Shown here piece by piece: positions 1 to 6,331 of a stretch of DNA of 10,923 nt (positions are counted from its first letter, which is position 1; the number at the start of each line of letters is the position of its first letter). Where the stretch lies: positions 1 to 10,923 of the forward strand of contig CAXSDV010000071.1 of the NCBI GenBank assembly GCA_964235945.1, given 5' to 3'. This DNA is from JASLDZ01 sp964235945 (GTDB taxonomy: Bacteria > Pseudomonadota > Alphaproteobacteria > Caulobacterales > Caulobacteraceae). The notes beneath the pieces are model-generated. The model worked only from the letters and a program-made list of their open reading frames with translations, searched no databases and was not told the DNA's origin. The position numbers and the translations under genes were made by a program.

Positions 1-137
1 CCGTGAAGTCGCCGGGCGACTCCGTATGATCGAGCGGGCCGGTGGATCGCCGGGTAGACCCGCGGAGCCGGCGCCGACCGTAGCCGCGCCCAAGGGCTCC
101 CGGGGCCGGTCGGCGGAGCGGCGCGTCGACGCCGCCC
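1..137. other. Left-edge stretch with no supported gene
   Basis: This stretch lies downstream of the mrp stop and reaches the window edge. Plus-strand frame 3 reads eight codons (VKSPGDSV) to a TGA at 27-29, so it could be the tail of a plus-strand gene converging on mrp, but eight residues are too few to identify anything. The minus strand has no ATG or GTG here. A perfect 10-base palindrome (GCGTCGACGC, 123-132) is present but unremarkable at this GC content. There is no hairpin followed by a T-run. Confidence 0.4.
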
Positions 138-1322
138 TCAGTCCTCGACGACGATGCGGGGGGCGGGGCGTGCGCCCGCGCCGTCGTCCAGGCGCGCCAG
201 CACCGCTTCGGCGATCGCGCGCACGGCGCGGGCGGAAGGGCCGTCCGGCAGGGCGGCCACGGCGGGGCGGCCCTCGTCGCCGCCCGCGCGCAGGGCCATG
301 TCGATGGGCGCCTCGCCCAGGAAGGGCACGCCGAGCTCCTCGGCGACGCCGCGCGCGCCGCCGCGGCCGAAGATGGGGATCAGCTCTCCGGTCGAGGGGT
401 CGGGGAAGCCGCTCATGTTCTCCACCACGCCCAGGATCGGGGTGGCGGTCTTCTGGAACATGCCGGCGCCGCGGCGCACGTCGATCAGCGCCACCTCCTG
501 GGGGGTGGAGACGATCACCGCCCCGTCCACCACCACCTTCTGGGCGAGGGTGAGCTGCACGTCGCCCGTGCCGGGCGGCATGTCGATCACCAGGATGTCG
601 AGGGGCGCGTCCGCGCTCGCCCAGGCCACGTCGTGCAGGAGCTGGTTCACCGCGGAGGAGGCCATGGGCCCGCGCCAGATCATGGGGGCGCCCTCGTCGA
701 CCAGGAAGCCCACGGAGGCGACCTTCACCCCCCAGGCCTCCAGCGGGACGAGCTTGTTGGCGCCGTCCACGTCCGGCTTGCCCGACAGGCCGAACATGCG
801 CGGGGCGGAGGGGCCGTACACGTCCGCGTCCAACAGGCCGGTGGACAGGCCCATGCCCGCGAAGGCGCAGGCGAGGTTCACCGCCATCGTCGACTTGCCG
901 ACCCCGCCCTTGCCGCTGGCCACCGCGATCACCCGGCGCACGTGGGCGGGCCGCCCGATCGCGGCCGGCGCGCCGTGGGGGGCGGCCGCGGTGGGGGCGG
1001 GGCGCGCAGGCGGCGGCGCGGCGGACGGCGGCGGCGGGCGGCGGTCGGCGGCGGTGCGGGGGCTGACCGCCAGGCTCGGCCCCTCGGCGGTGAGCGCGAC
1101 CTGGGCGCGGGTCACGCCGGGCAGGGCGCGCAGCGCGGCCTCCGCCTGGTCGCGCACCGGGCCGTAGAGCGCCGCGTCGGCGGGGGCGACCTCCAGCATG
1201 AAGCCCGCCCGGTCCGGCCCGGCGACCAGGCCGCGCACCAGCCCCGCCTCGGCGAGCCCCCGGCCGGACTTCGGGTCGCGCACGGCGTCGAGGGCGCGGA
1301 GAATCTGGTCGCGGTCGGGCAT
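138..1322 (-). CDS. mrp: Mrp/ApbC/NBP35-family P-loop ATPase, putative Fe-S cluster carrier
   Basis: The 394-residue cytoplasmic ATPase belongs to the family that holds and transfers Fe-S clusters to apo-proteins. An N-terminal DUF59/MIP18-like domain (about 1-80) is followed by a Pro/Ala-rich linker (about 92-127) and the MinD/ParA-type ATPase domain. The deviant Walker A GKGGVGKST is at 137-145, DADVYGPS at 165-172, and the switch motif IDMPPGTGD at 246-254. The segment after ENMS (301-304) normally carries CPxC, the cluster ligands; here it reads GFPDPSTGE, and the only cysteine in the protein is Cys152. From memory, CPxC-less versions are common in alphaproteobacteria. The ATG start is supported by the N-terminal domain beginning at once; its Shine-Dalgarno is weak. 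It lies 47 bases downstream of serB on the same strand, so co-transcription is plausible. The family call is firm; the Fe-S carrier role of this variant is inferred. Confidence 0.95.
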   Translation of the reverse strand: MPDRDQILRALDAVRDPKSGRGLAEAGLVRGLVAGPDRAGFMLEVAPADAALYGPVRDQAEAALRALPGVTRAQVALTAEGPSLAVSPRTAADRRPPPPSAAPPPARPAPTAAAPHGAPAAIGRPAHVRRVIAVASGKGGVGKSTMAVNLACAFAGMGLSTGLLDADVYGPSAPRMFGLSGKPDVDGANKLVPLEAWGVKVASVGFLVDEGAPMIWRGPMASSAVNQLLHDVAWASADAPLDILVIDMPPGTGDVQLTLAQKVVVDGAVIVSTPQEVALIDVRRGAGMFQKTATPILGVVENMSGFPDPSTGELIPIFGRGGARGVAEELGVPFLGEAPIDMALRAGGDEGRPAVAALPDGPSARAVRAIAEAVLARLDDGAGARPAPRIVVED

Positions 1323-1347
1323 GAAGGCGGCCTAGCGCGTCCCATGG

Positions 1348-1363
1348 CCCGGCGCCAACCGGG
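1348..1363 (-). other. Short GC hairpin between serB and mrp
   Basis: The 47-base gap between the serB stop and the mrp start contains CCCGG, a 6-base spacer, then CCGGG. On the minus-strand transcript this would be a 5-bp stem just after the serB stop codon. There is no following U-run, so it is not a canonical terminator. At this GC content such a stem may be chance. Confidence 0.2.
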
Positions 1364-1369
1364 GCGGCG

Positions 1370-2263
1370 TCAGTCGGCCGCGAACTCGTGGACGGCGTAG
1401 CCCTGGAAGTGGAGCAGGGCGGTGAGGTCGGCGTGGTCCACGCGCGCGTCCGCCCGCGCCGCCACCACCGGCTGGGCGCGGTAGGCCACGCCCAGCCCCG
1501 CCGCCTCGATCATGGCCAGGTCGTTGGCCCCGTCGCCCACCGCCAGCGTGTCGGCCAGGTCGAGGCCGAGCGCCCCCGCGCGGCGCTGGAGCAGGTCGAG
1601 CTTGGCCTCGCGCCCCAGGATCGGCTCGCCGACGCGGCCGGTCAGCCGGGCGCCGTCGTCCAGCAGGCGGTTGGCGTGGCGCTCGGCGAAGCCCGCGCGC
1701 TCGGCCACCGGCCCGGCGAAGCTCTCGAAGCCGCCGGAGACCAGCAGGGTGGCCGCGCCGTGGGCCGCCATGGTCCGTACGAGCGTGCGCGCGCCGGGGT
1801 TGAGCGCCACGCGCTCGCGCAGGCAGAGCGCCACCGCCTCCAGCGGCAGGCCCTCCAGGGCGGCGACGCGCGCGCGCAGGGCGGGGGCGAACTCCAGCTC
1901 GCCGCGCATCGCGCGTTCGGTGACGGCGGCGACCTCCGCCTTGCGGCCGGCGTAGTCGGCCAGCTCGTCCAGGCATTCGCAGCCGATGACCGTGGAGTCC
2001 ATGTCGGCGATCAGCAGGCGCTTGCGGCGGCCCGCGGCGGGTTGGGCGCAGGCGTCCACGGGAAGCCGGGCGATCGCGTCCTGCGCCGCCCGGCGCACGG
2101 CCGCGAGGTCCGCCGCCTCCACCAGCAGGTCCAGCGCGCCGGGGGCGAGGACGCGCTCGGCCTTGACGCGGGCGCCCGCCGCGTGGAGGGCGGAACGCGC
2201 GCGAACCGCGGCGTCCGCGGTCGCGGCGGGATCGGGGCTGACCAGGGTGAGGCTGAACGGCAT
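1370..2263 (-). CDS. serB: Phosphoserine phosphatase SerB
   Basis: A haloacid-dehalogenase-superfamily phosphatase that removes phosphate from O-phosphoserine in the last step of serine synthesis. The HAD motifs are all present in 297 residues: motif I DMDST (87-91, nucleophile Asp87 and acid/base Asp89), motif II SGGF (176-179), motif III Lys221, and motif IV GDGAND (243-248). The N-terminal 80 or so residues form the ACT-like regulatory region usual in proteobacterial SerB. The ATG at 2261-2263 gives MPFSLTLV, a normal start for the family. The open frame continues upstream, but those codons are antisense to miaA and look unlike SerB. The only good Shine-Dalgarno-like GGAGG is 22 or more bases upstream, too far to be standard. 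The gene is divergent from miaA with overlapping start codons, and mrp follows downstream. Confidence 0.96.
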   Translation of the reverse strand: MPFSLTLVSPDPAATADAAVRARSALHAAGARVKAERVLAPGALDLLVEAADLAAVRRAAQDAIARLPVDACAQPAAGRRKRLLIADMDSTVIGCECLDELADYAGRKAEVAAVTERAMRGELEFAPALRARVAALEGLPLEAVALCLRERVALNPGARTLVRTMAAHGAATLLVSGGFESFAGPVAERAGFAERHANRLLDDGARLTGRVGEPILGREAKLDLLQRRAGALGLDLADTLAVGDGANDLAMIEAAGLGVAYRAQPVVAARADARVDHADLTALLHFQGYAVHEFAAD

Positions 2264-2264
2264 G
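2245..2264. promoter_or_regulatory. Overlapping divergent starts of serB and miaA, with the miaA ribosome-binding site inside serB
   Basis: CATG at 2261-2264 contains both start codons: CAT (2261-2263) is ATG of serB on the minus strand, and ATG (2262-2264) starts miaA on the plus strand. A GGGTGAGG at 2245-2252, with GAGG nine bases before the miaA ATG, is the likely miaA Shine-Dalgarno and lies within the first codons of serB. A GTG in frame with miaA overlaps this site (2247-2249) and is less likely as the start. Each gene's promoter must lie inside the other gene or give a leaderless message. Confidence 0.7.
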
Positions 2265-3224
2265 GAGGCGGGCGCCCGGGCGGAGACCTCCCCCGCCGCT
2301 GGCCCGCGCGTCTGGCTGATCGCCGGACCCACCGCAAGCGGCAAGTCCGCCCTGGCGCTCGACCTCGCCGAGCGTACGGGGGCGGAGATCGTCAACGCGG
2401 ACGCGCTCCAGCTCTACCGCGACCTGCGCGTGCTGACGGCGCGTCCGTCGGACGCCGAGCTCCTGCGGGCGCCGCACCACCTCTACGGCGTGGCGGACGC
2501 GGCGGAGGCGTGGAGCGTGGGGGCCTGGCTGCGCGCCGCCCTGCCCGTGTTGGCGGCGACGGCGGCGCGCGGGCGGCCGGCGGTGGTGGTGGGCGGCACG
2601 GGGCTGTACTTCTCCGCCCTGACGCGCGGGCTGGCCGACACGCCCGCCGTGCCCGAGGCGGTGCGCGCCGCGGTGCAGGCGCGCTGGGTGCGGGACGGGG
2701 AGGGACCGTTCCGCGCCGCCCTGGCCGCCGTCGACCCGCAGGCGGAGGCGCGCATCGCGCCCGGCGACGGCCAGCGCCTGGTGCGCGCCCTGGCGGTGGC
2801 GCAGGCGAGCGGCCGCCCGCTCAGCGCCTGGCGCGCCGACACGCGCCCCGCCCTCGCGCCGGGGACGTGGCGCGGCCTGGTGGTCGAGCCGCCGCGCCCG
2901 GCGCTCTACGCCGCCTGCGACGCCCGGCTCGGGGCCATGGTGGAGGCGGGCGCGCTGGAGGAGGTGCGGGCCCTGCTCGCGCGGGGGCTGCCCGCCGACC
3001 GGCCGGCGCTGAAGGCGGTGGGCCTGCGCGAGCTCGGCCGCCACCTGTCGGGCGACCTCGACCTTCCGGCGGCGCTGGAGCTGGCCCGCCGGGAAACGCG
3101 CCGCTACGCCAAGCGCCAGGGCACCTGGTTCCGCAACCAGAGCGCCGACTGGCCGCGCGCTGACGCGGGGGACGCGGACGAACGGCGCGCCCAGGCCCTG
3201 GCCGTCTTCGGGCTCAGCTCTTGA
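2262..3224 (+). CDS. miaA: tRNA dimethylallyltransferase MiaA
   Basis: Transfers the dimethylallyl group from DMAPP to N6 of adenosine 37 in tRNAs that read codons starting with U. The 320 residues match the usual length of about 300-320. The P-loop GPTASGKS is at 22-29, NADALQLYRDL at 45-55 (NADSxQxY region), the GGTGLY motif at 111-116, KAVGLREL at 251-258, and the C-terminal RRYAKRQGTWFRNQ at 280-293, typical of MiaA. The ATG at 2262 is chosen because it has a Shine-Dalgarno nine bases away and leaves a normal short N-terminus of about 20 residues before the P-loop. Starts further upstream would run into sequence antisense to serB. The last 11 bases overlap the end of the DUF924 gene on the other strand. 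Confidence 0.96.
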   Translation: MEAGARAETSPAAGPRVWLIAGPTASGKSALALDLAERTGAEIVNADALQLYRDLRVLTARPSDAELLRAPHHLYGVADAAEAWSVGAWLRAALPVLAATAARGRPAVVVGGTGLYFSALTRGLADTPAVPEAVRAAVQARWVRDGEGPFRAALAAVDPQAEARIAPGDGQRLVRALAVAQASGRPLSAWRADTRPALAPGTWRGLVVEPPRPALYAACDARLGAMVEAGALEEVRALLARGLPADRPALKAVGLRELGRHLSGDLDLPAALELARRETRRYAKRQGTWFRNQSADWPRADAGDADERRAQALAVFGLSS

Positions 3225-3780
3225 AGCCGCCGCCCTCCAGGTAGGCGCGCTCCTGCGGCGTGCTCTCCCGGCCCAGCACGGCGTTGCGGTGCGGGAAGCG
3301 GCCGAAGCGCGCGATCAGCGCCGCGTGCAGCCGCGCGTAGCGCAGGTGCTGGCGGGGATCGCCGCACCGCGCCGCATGGGCCTCGAACAGGACGACGCTG
3401 CGCGCCTGGTCCGCCGCATCCTCCGCGTGCTCGAAAGGCATGTAGAAGAACACGGCCAGGTCCGGCCCCACCTCCCCGTCGAAGCCGCGGGCCAGCGCGC
3501 GGCGGGCCGCGGCCCGCGCCCGCGCGTCCGTTTCGAAGGCGCGCGCCGAGCCGCGATGGAGGTTGCGCGGCAGCTGGTCGAGCAGGAGGACGAGCGCCAG
3601 CGCGCCGCGGGCCGTGTCCTCCCAGCCTTCGAAGCCGCCGTCGACCGCGGCGGCCTGGAGGGCGCCGAAGCGCTCGCGCAGGGCGGCGTCGAAGCCCGGG
3701 TCGCGGGCGAACCAGCGTCGCGGCCCGGCGTCCGACCAGCAGAGGACGAGCGCCTCCGCGGGCGGCGGCCCGGGCGTCAT
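3214..3780 (-). CDS. DUF924 family protein
   Basis: A 188-residue soluble protein with the full set of DUF924 signatures: LLDQLPRN (66-73), RGSARAF (76-82), FFYMPFEHAED (111-121), and RFGRFPHRNAVLGR (158-171) followed by ESTPQE. The family is a small all-helical, TPR-like fold common in proteobacteria; as far as I know its biochemical role is not established. The ATG at 3778-3780 gives a family-length protein with little upstream Shine-Dalgarno support. Its stop lies inside the last codons of miaA (11-base tail-to-tail overlap). At its start it faces the deoxyribosyltransferase-like gene across 62 bases. Family assignment is firm; no function is assigned. Confidence 0.92.
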   Translation of the reverse strand: MTPGPPPAEALVLCWSDAGPRRWFARDPGFDAALRERFGALQAAAVDGGFEGWEDTARGALALVLLLDQLPRNLHRGSARAFETDARARAAARRALARGFDGEVGPDLAVFFYMPFEHAEDAADQARSVVLFEAHAARCGDPRQHLRYARLHAALIARFGRFPHRNAVLGRESTPQERAYLEGGGFKS

Positions 3781-3796
3781 GGACGGCGTTCCCGGT

Positions 3797-3822
3797 CGGC
3801 CGCGGCTTGACCCGCGCGGCCG
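3797..3822. promoter_or_regulatory. Inverted repeat around TTGACC between divergent genes
   Basis: The 62-base divergent gap between the DUF924 and deoxyribosyltransferase-like genes contains a perfect 8-base inverted repeat: CGGCCGCG (3797-3804) and CGCGGCCG (3815-3822). The spacer between them holds TTGACC (3807-3812), which resembles a -35 hexamer reading toward the plus-strand gene. No good -10 sits at 16-18 bases. It could be an operator or simply GC-rich chance. Confidence 0.25.
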
Positions 3823-3842
3823 GGCGGCGTCCAGCCTGCGCC

Positions 3843-4412
3843 ATGCCCCGCATCGACAGCGTCTACCTCGCCGGTCCCCACCGCTTCCACCCGGACGCTC
3901 CGCGCCTGCGCGCCGCCCAGGACGCGCTGTGCGCCGCCGCGGGGGTGGCCCCGTTGCGCTCGGCCGCGGCCGACCCCGACCTGTCGGGGACCGAGAACGG
4001 CGAGTTGCGCGCCCGCACCATCTACACCGAGACCGCCGCCCGCCTGCGCGCGGCGGACGCGGTGGTGGCCGACCTTTCCCCCTGGCGCGGTCCGGGGCCG
4101 GAGGCGGGTGCGGCCTTCGAGGCGGGGTTCGCCGCGGCGCTGGGCAAGCCGGTCTGCGCCTACGCCAACTTGGAGGACGAGGACGAGGCCGAGCTCCTGG
4201 AGCGGGTCCGCGCCCACGTCGGCGGCGCGCCCGACGCCCACGGCGCCTGGCGCGACCCGGACGGCCTCTTGATCGAGGACCTCGGCCTGCCGGAGACCGC
4301 CATGCTGTGGGCGGAGGCGCGCCGCTTCTACGTGATCGTCACCGCCGACCCCCTGGAGGAGTTGGCGGGGCTGGAGCTGTGCCTGGAGGCGTTGAAGCTC
4401 TACGCCGACTGA
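3843..4412 (+). CDS. Nucleoside 2-deoxyribosyltransferase-like protein
   Basis: 189 residues with the Nuc_deoxyrib_tr fold signatures. YLAGP at 8-12 followed by RFHPDA is the usual N-terminal strand and phosphate/sugar loop. DAVVADLSP (72-80) then GPGPEAGAAFEAGFAAALGK (83-102) is the active-site region, where Glu93 aligns with the catalytic glutamate of the T-x-x-E-x-G-x-A motif. Known members move 2-deoxyribose between bases or hydrolyse deoxynucleotide N-glycosidic bonds; the exact substrate cannot be read from the sequence. The ATG at 3843 is chosen because YLAGP begins within eight residues of it; the longer open frame upstream is non-coding in character. There is no clear Shine-Dalgarno. 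The stop is 17 bases from the convergent methyltransferase gene. A housekeeping or salvage role is more likely than a phage-derived one, given the same GC bias as its neighbours. Confidence 0.85.
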   Translation: MPRIDSVYLAGPHRFHPDAPRLRAAQDALCAAAGVAPLRSAAADPDLSGTENGELRARTIYTETAARLRAADAVVADLSPWRGPGPEAGAAFEAGFAAALGKPVCAYANLEDEDEAELLERVRAHVGGAPDAHGAWRDPDGLLIEDLGLPETAMLWAEARRFYVIVTADPLEELAGLELCLEALKLYAD

Positions 4413-4429
4413 CCCCGCCGCGCGCGCGC

Positions 4430-5224
4430 CTACTCCCATCCGAGCCCCGTCCCGCCGCGCAGGAGGGCGTCGACCTCCGGCCGGTGCGTCGCCGCGCCGC
4501 CGCGCTCGTGCAGCACGAGGGGGGGGAGCAGGCGCAGGGGGGCGCGTCCGTTCCGGCGGCAGCGCACCAGCACGCGCTTGGCGGGGGCGTCGGCGAAGGG
4601 ATGCACCGGCCGCACCTGGAACGAGCCCGCCTTCGCGCCCAGAAGCGCCAGGAGGTCGCCCAGCCGGTCGGCGCGGTGCACGATGGTGATCGTTCCACCG
4701 TCGCGCACCGCGGCCAGCAGGAAACGCGTCCAGCTCTCCAGCCCGCCGTCGGCCATCCAGGCGCCCCGGCGCTCGGGCGAGGGTGCGCGCAGGGCGTTCG
4801 GGTCGTCGAAGAAGGGCGGATTGCAAAAAGCCGCGTCCACCCGCGGCAGGCCGCAGGCGGCGAAGCCCGCGTCCACGTCGGCCGCCCGCACCTGCGCCCG
4901 CGCGTCCAGCCCGTTGAGCCGGAGGTTGCGCGCCGCCAGCTCCAACGCCGCGCCGTCGCGTTCCAGCCCGGTGAAGCGGGCGGCGGGCGCGCGCCACGCC
5001 GCCTGCACCAGCGCCGCCCCCGCGCCGCAGCCCAGGTCCAGCGCGTGCTCTCCGGGCGCGGGCGTGGCGGCGGCGGCCAGCAGGGCGGCGTCCAGACCCG
5101 CGCGGTAGCCCCGCGCGGGTTGCAGCAGGCGCACGCGGCCGCCCAGCAGGCGCGTTTCCTGCGCGTCCGCCGGGAACGGAAACGGCGGCGAGGCGGTCTG
5201 GAAGGGCGGGGGGTCGGCGGGCAT
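4430..5224 (-). CDS. TrmN6/YfiC-like SAM-dependent methyltransferase
   Basis: A 264-residue class I methyltransferase of the tRNA1(Val) A37 N6-methyltransferase type (COG4123). In order: RLLQPARGYRAGLDAALLAA (32-51), the conserved N-terminal signature of this group; motif I DLGCGAG (63-69), binding SAM; Glu88 after motif II, likely contacting the ribose; and the N6-adenine-type catalytic motif NPPF (135-138), followed by the usual acidic and aromatic residues. PLVLHE (235-240) is also typical of the C-terminus. The substrate is inferred from the family and could instead be another tRNA or rRNA adenine. The ATG at 5222-5224 sits 34 residues before the QP-GYRAG block, normal for alphaproteobacterial members. 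It is divergent from the polyprenyl synthase (90-base gap). Confidence 0.88.
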   Translation of the reverse strand: MPADPPPFQTASPPFPFPADAQETRLLGGRVRLLQPARGYRAGLDAALLAAAATPAPGEHALDLGCGAGAALVQAAWRAPAARFTGLERDGAALELAARNLRLNGLDARAQVRAADVDAGFAACGLPRVDAAFCNPPFFDDPNALRAPSPERRGAWMADGGLESWTRFLLAAVRDGGTITIVHRADRLGDLLALLGAKAGSFQVRPVHPFADAPAKRVLVRCRRNGRAPLRLLPPLVLHERGGAATHRPEVDALLRGGTGLGWE

Positions 5225-5314
5225 GGTGGATCGCGGGCCCTCGCGTTATTGACCAGCGCCGGGCGCGGGGCCACCTCCTGCGCGTCGATTCGCCTCGAAA
5301 GGCCGCCCGCCCCC
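5225..5314. promoter_or_regulatory. Divergent intergenic region of trmN6-like gene and polyprenyl synthase
   Basis: These 90 bases must carry promoters for both genes. The only AT-richer patch is at 5246-5254 and includes TTGACC (5249-5254), a plausible -35 toward the plus strand. On the minus strand the same patch reads GGTCAATAAC. A small interrupted palindrome, GCGCC-G-GGCGC (5256-5266), follows directly. No convincing -10 partner is visible for either direction, so this is a candidate region only. Confidence 0.3.
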
Positions 5315-6331
5315 GTGACCGCCGCCGCGCCCGCGCTCCTCGCCCGACCTCCCGAAGGTGCGGTCGACCGCCTCGTGCGGCTGTCGCGTGCGGACATGGC
5401 TCGCGTGGACCTGCTGATCACCGACCGGCTGGACAGCCCGGTGCCGCTGATCCCGGCGCTGGCCGAGCACCTGGTGGCGGCCGGCGGCAAGCGCCTGCGG
5501 CCGCTGCTCACCGTGGCCGCCTCGCGCCTGACGGGCGGGCGCGGCGACGCGGGGCTGAAGCTCGCCGCCGCCGTGGAGTTCATCCACACCGCCACCCTGC
5601 TCCACGACGACGTGGTGGACGGCAGCCAGCTGCGCCGGGGCAAGGTGGCCGCCCACCTGATCTGGGGCGGCGCCTCCTCCGTGCTGGTGGGCGACTTCCT
5701 GTTCGCCCGCGCCTTCGAGCTGATGGTGGAGACGGGCAGCCTGCAGGCGTTGGACATCCTGGCGCGCGCCAGCCGGGTGATCGCGGAAGGCGAGGTGCTC
5801 CAGCTCACCCGCTCCCACGACCTCGACCTCGACCAGGCGACCTACCTGGAGATCATCCGCGGCAAGACCGCCGAGTTGTTCGCCGCCGCCGCCCAGGCTG
5901 GCGCCGTCGCCGCGGGCGCCCCCGTCGCCCAGGTGGAGGGGCTGCAGCTCTACGGGCTCAAGCTCGGCCTCGCCTTCCAGCTCGCGGACGACGCCCTGGA
6001 TTATGGCGGGGCCTCCGAAACCCTGGGCAAGAACGCGGGGGACGACTTCCGCGAGGGCAAGGCCACCCTGCCGCTGATCCTGGCCGTGGCCCGCACCGGC
6101 GGGCGCGAGCGCGCCTTCTGGGAGCGCACGGTGGACCGCCGTGAGCAGGTGGAGGACGATTTCCGCCGCGCCCGCGAGCTGATGAACGGCTGCCGGGCGC
6201 TGGAGGACACCCTGCGCCTCGCCCAGGAGGAGGCGGAAGCCGCCAAGGCGGCCCTGCGCGCCTGCCCCGCGGGCGAGTGGCGGGCCGCGCTGGAGGAGCT
6301 GGCCGACTTCGCGGTGAGCCGGCGGGCCTAG
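5315..6331 (+). CDS. ispB: Long-chain (E)-polyprenyl diphosphate synthase, octaprenyl/decaprenyl type
   Basis: Condenses isopentenyl diphosphate onto an allylic diphosphate to build the ubiquinone side chain. GGKRLRP (57-63) binds diphosphate; the first aspartate-rich motif DDVVD (98-102) is followed by the conserved LRRGK; GKTAELF is at 183-189; the second aspartate-rich motif DDALD (225-229) is followed by GKNAGDDFREGKATLPL. The GTG at 5315-5317 gives 338 residues, the usual length for alphaproteobacterial homologues, and places DMARVDLLI at the expected distance; an internal ATG at 5396 would cut this conserved start. GAAAGG at 5296-5301 is a weak, somewhat distant ribosome-binding site. 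Chain length (8 or 10 units) cannot be decided here. Its TAG stop shares CTAG with the stop of the convergent sugar-phosphate transferase gene. Confidence 0.93.
   Translation: MTAAAPALLARPPEGAVDRLVRLSRADMARVDLLITDRLDSPVPLIPALAEHLVAAGGKRLRPLLTVAASRLTGGRGDAGLKLAAAVEFIHTATLLHDDVVDGSQLRRGKVAAHLIWGGASSVLVGDFLFARAFELMVETGSLQALDILARASRVIAEGEVLQLTRSHDLDLDQATYLEIIRGKTAELFAAAAQAGAVAAGAPVAQVEGLQLYGLKLGLAFQLADDALDYGGASETLGKNAGDDFREGKATLPLILAVARTGGRERAFWERTVDRREQVEDDFRRARELMNGCRALEDTLRLAQEEAEAAKAALRACPAGEWRAALEELADFAVSRRA

Noticed and set aside
26..1167. Overlapping plus-strand open frames opposite mrp (26-553, 154-1167)
   Set aside because: Low-complexity Arg/Pro/Gly/Ala translations caused by high GC. 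The mrp gene on the other strand has full domain structure.
1332..3163. Very long frames on both strands across serB and miaA (minus 1332-3044, plus 1388-3163)
   Set aside because: They are shadows of serB and miaA, with compositionally biased translations and no recognisable motif.
5096..5120. 10-bp perfect stem with a five-base loop in the methyltransferase gene (ACCCGCGCGG / CCGCGCGGGT)
   Set aside because: At about 78% GC roughly one such 10-bp stem is expected in a window this size, and it falls on the conserved GYRAG codons, so chance explains it.
3563..5314. Long open frame running into the polyprenyl synthase, giving an apparent 922-residue protein
   Set aside because: The first 584 codons are Arg/Gly/Pro-rich, cover the DUF924, deoxyribosyltransferase-like and methyltransferase genes in other frames or antisense, and show no domain. 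The true start is the GTG at 5315.
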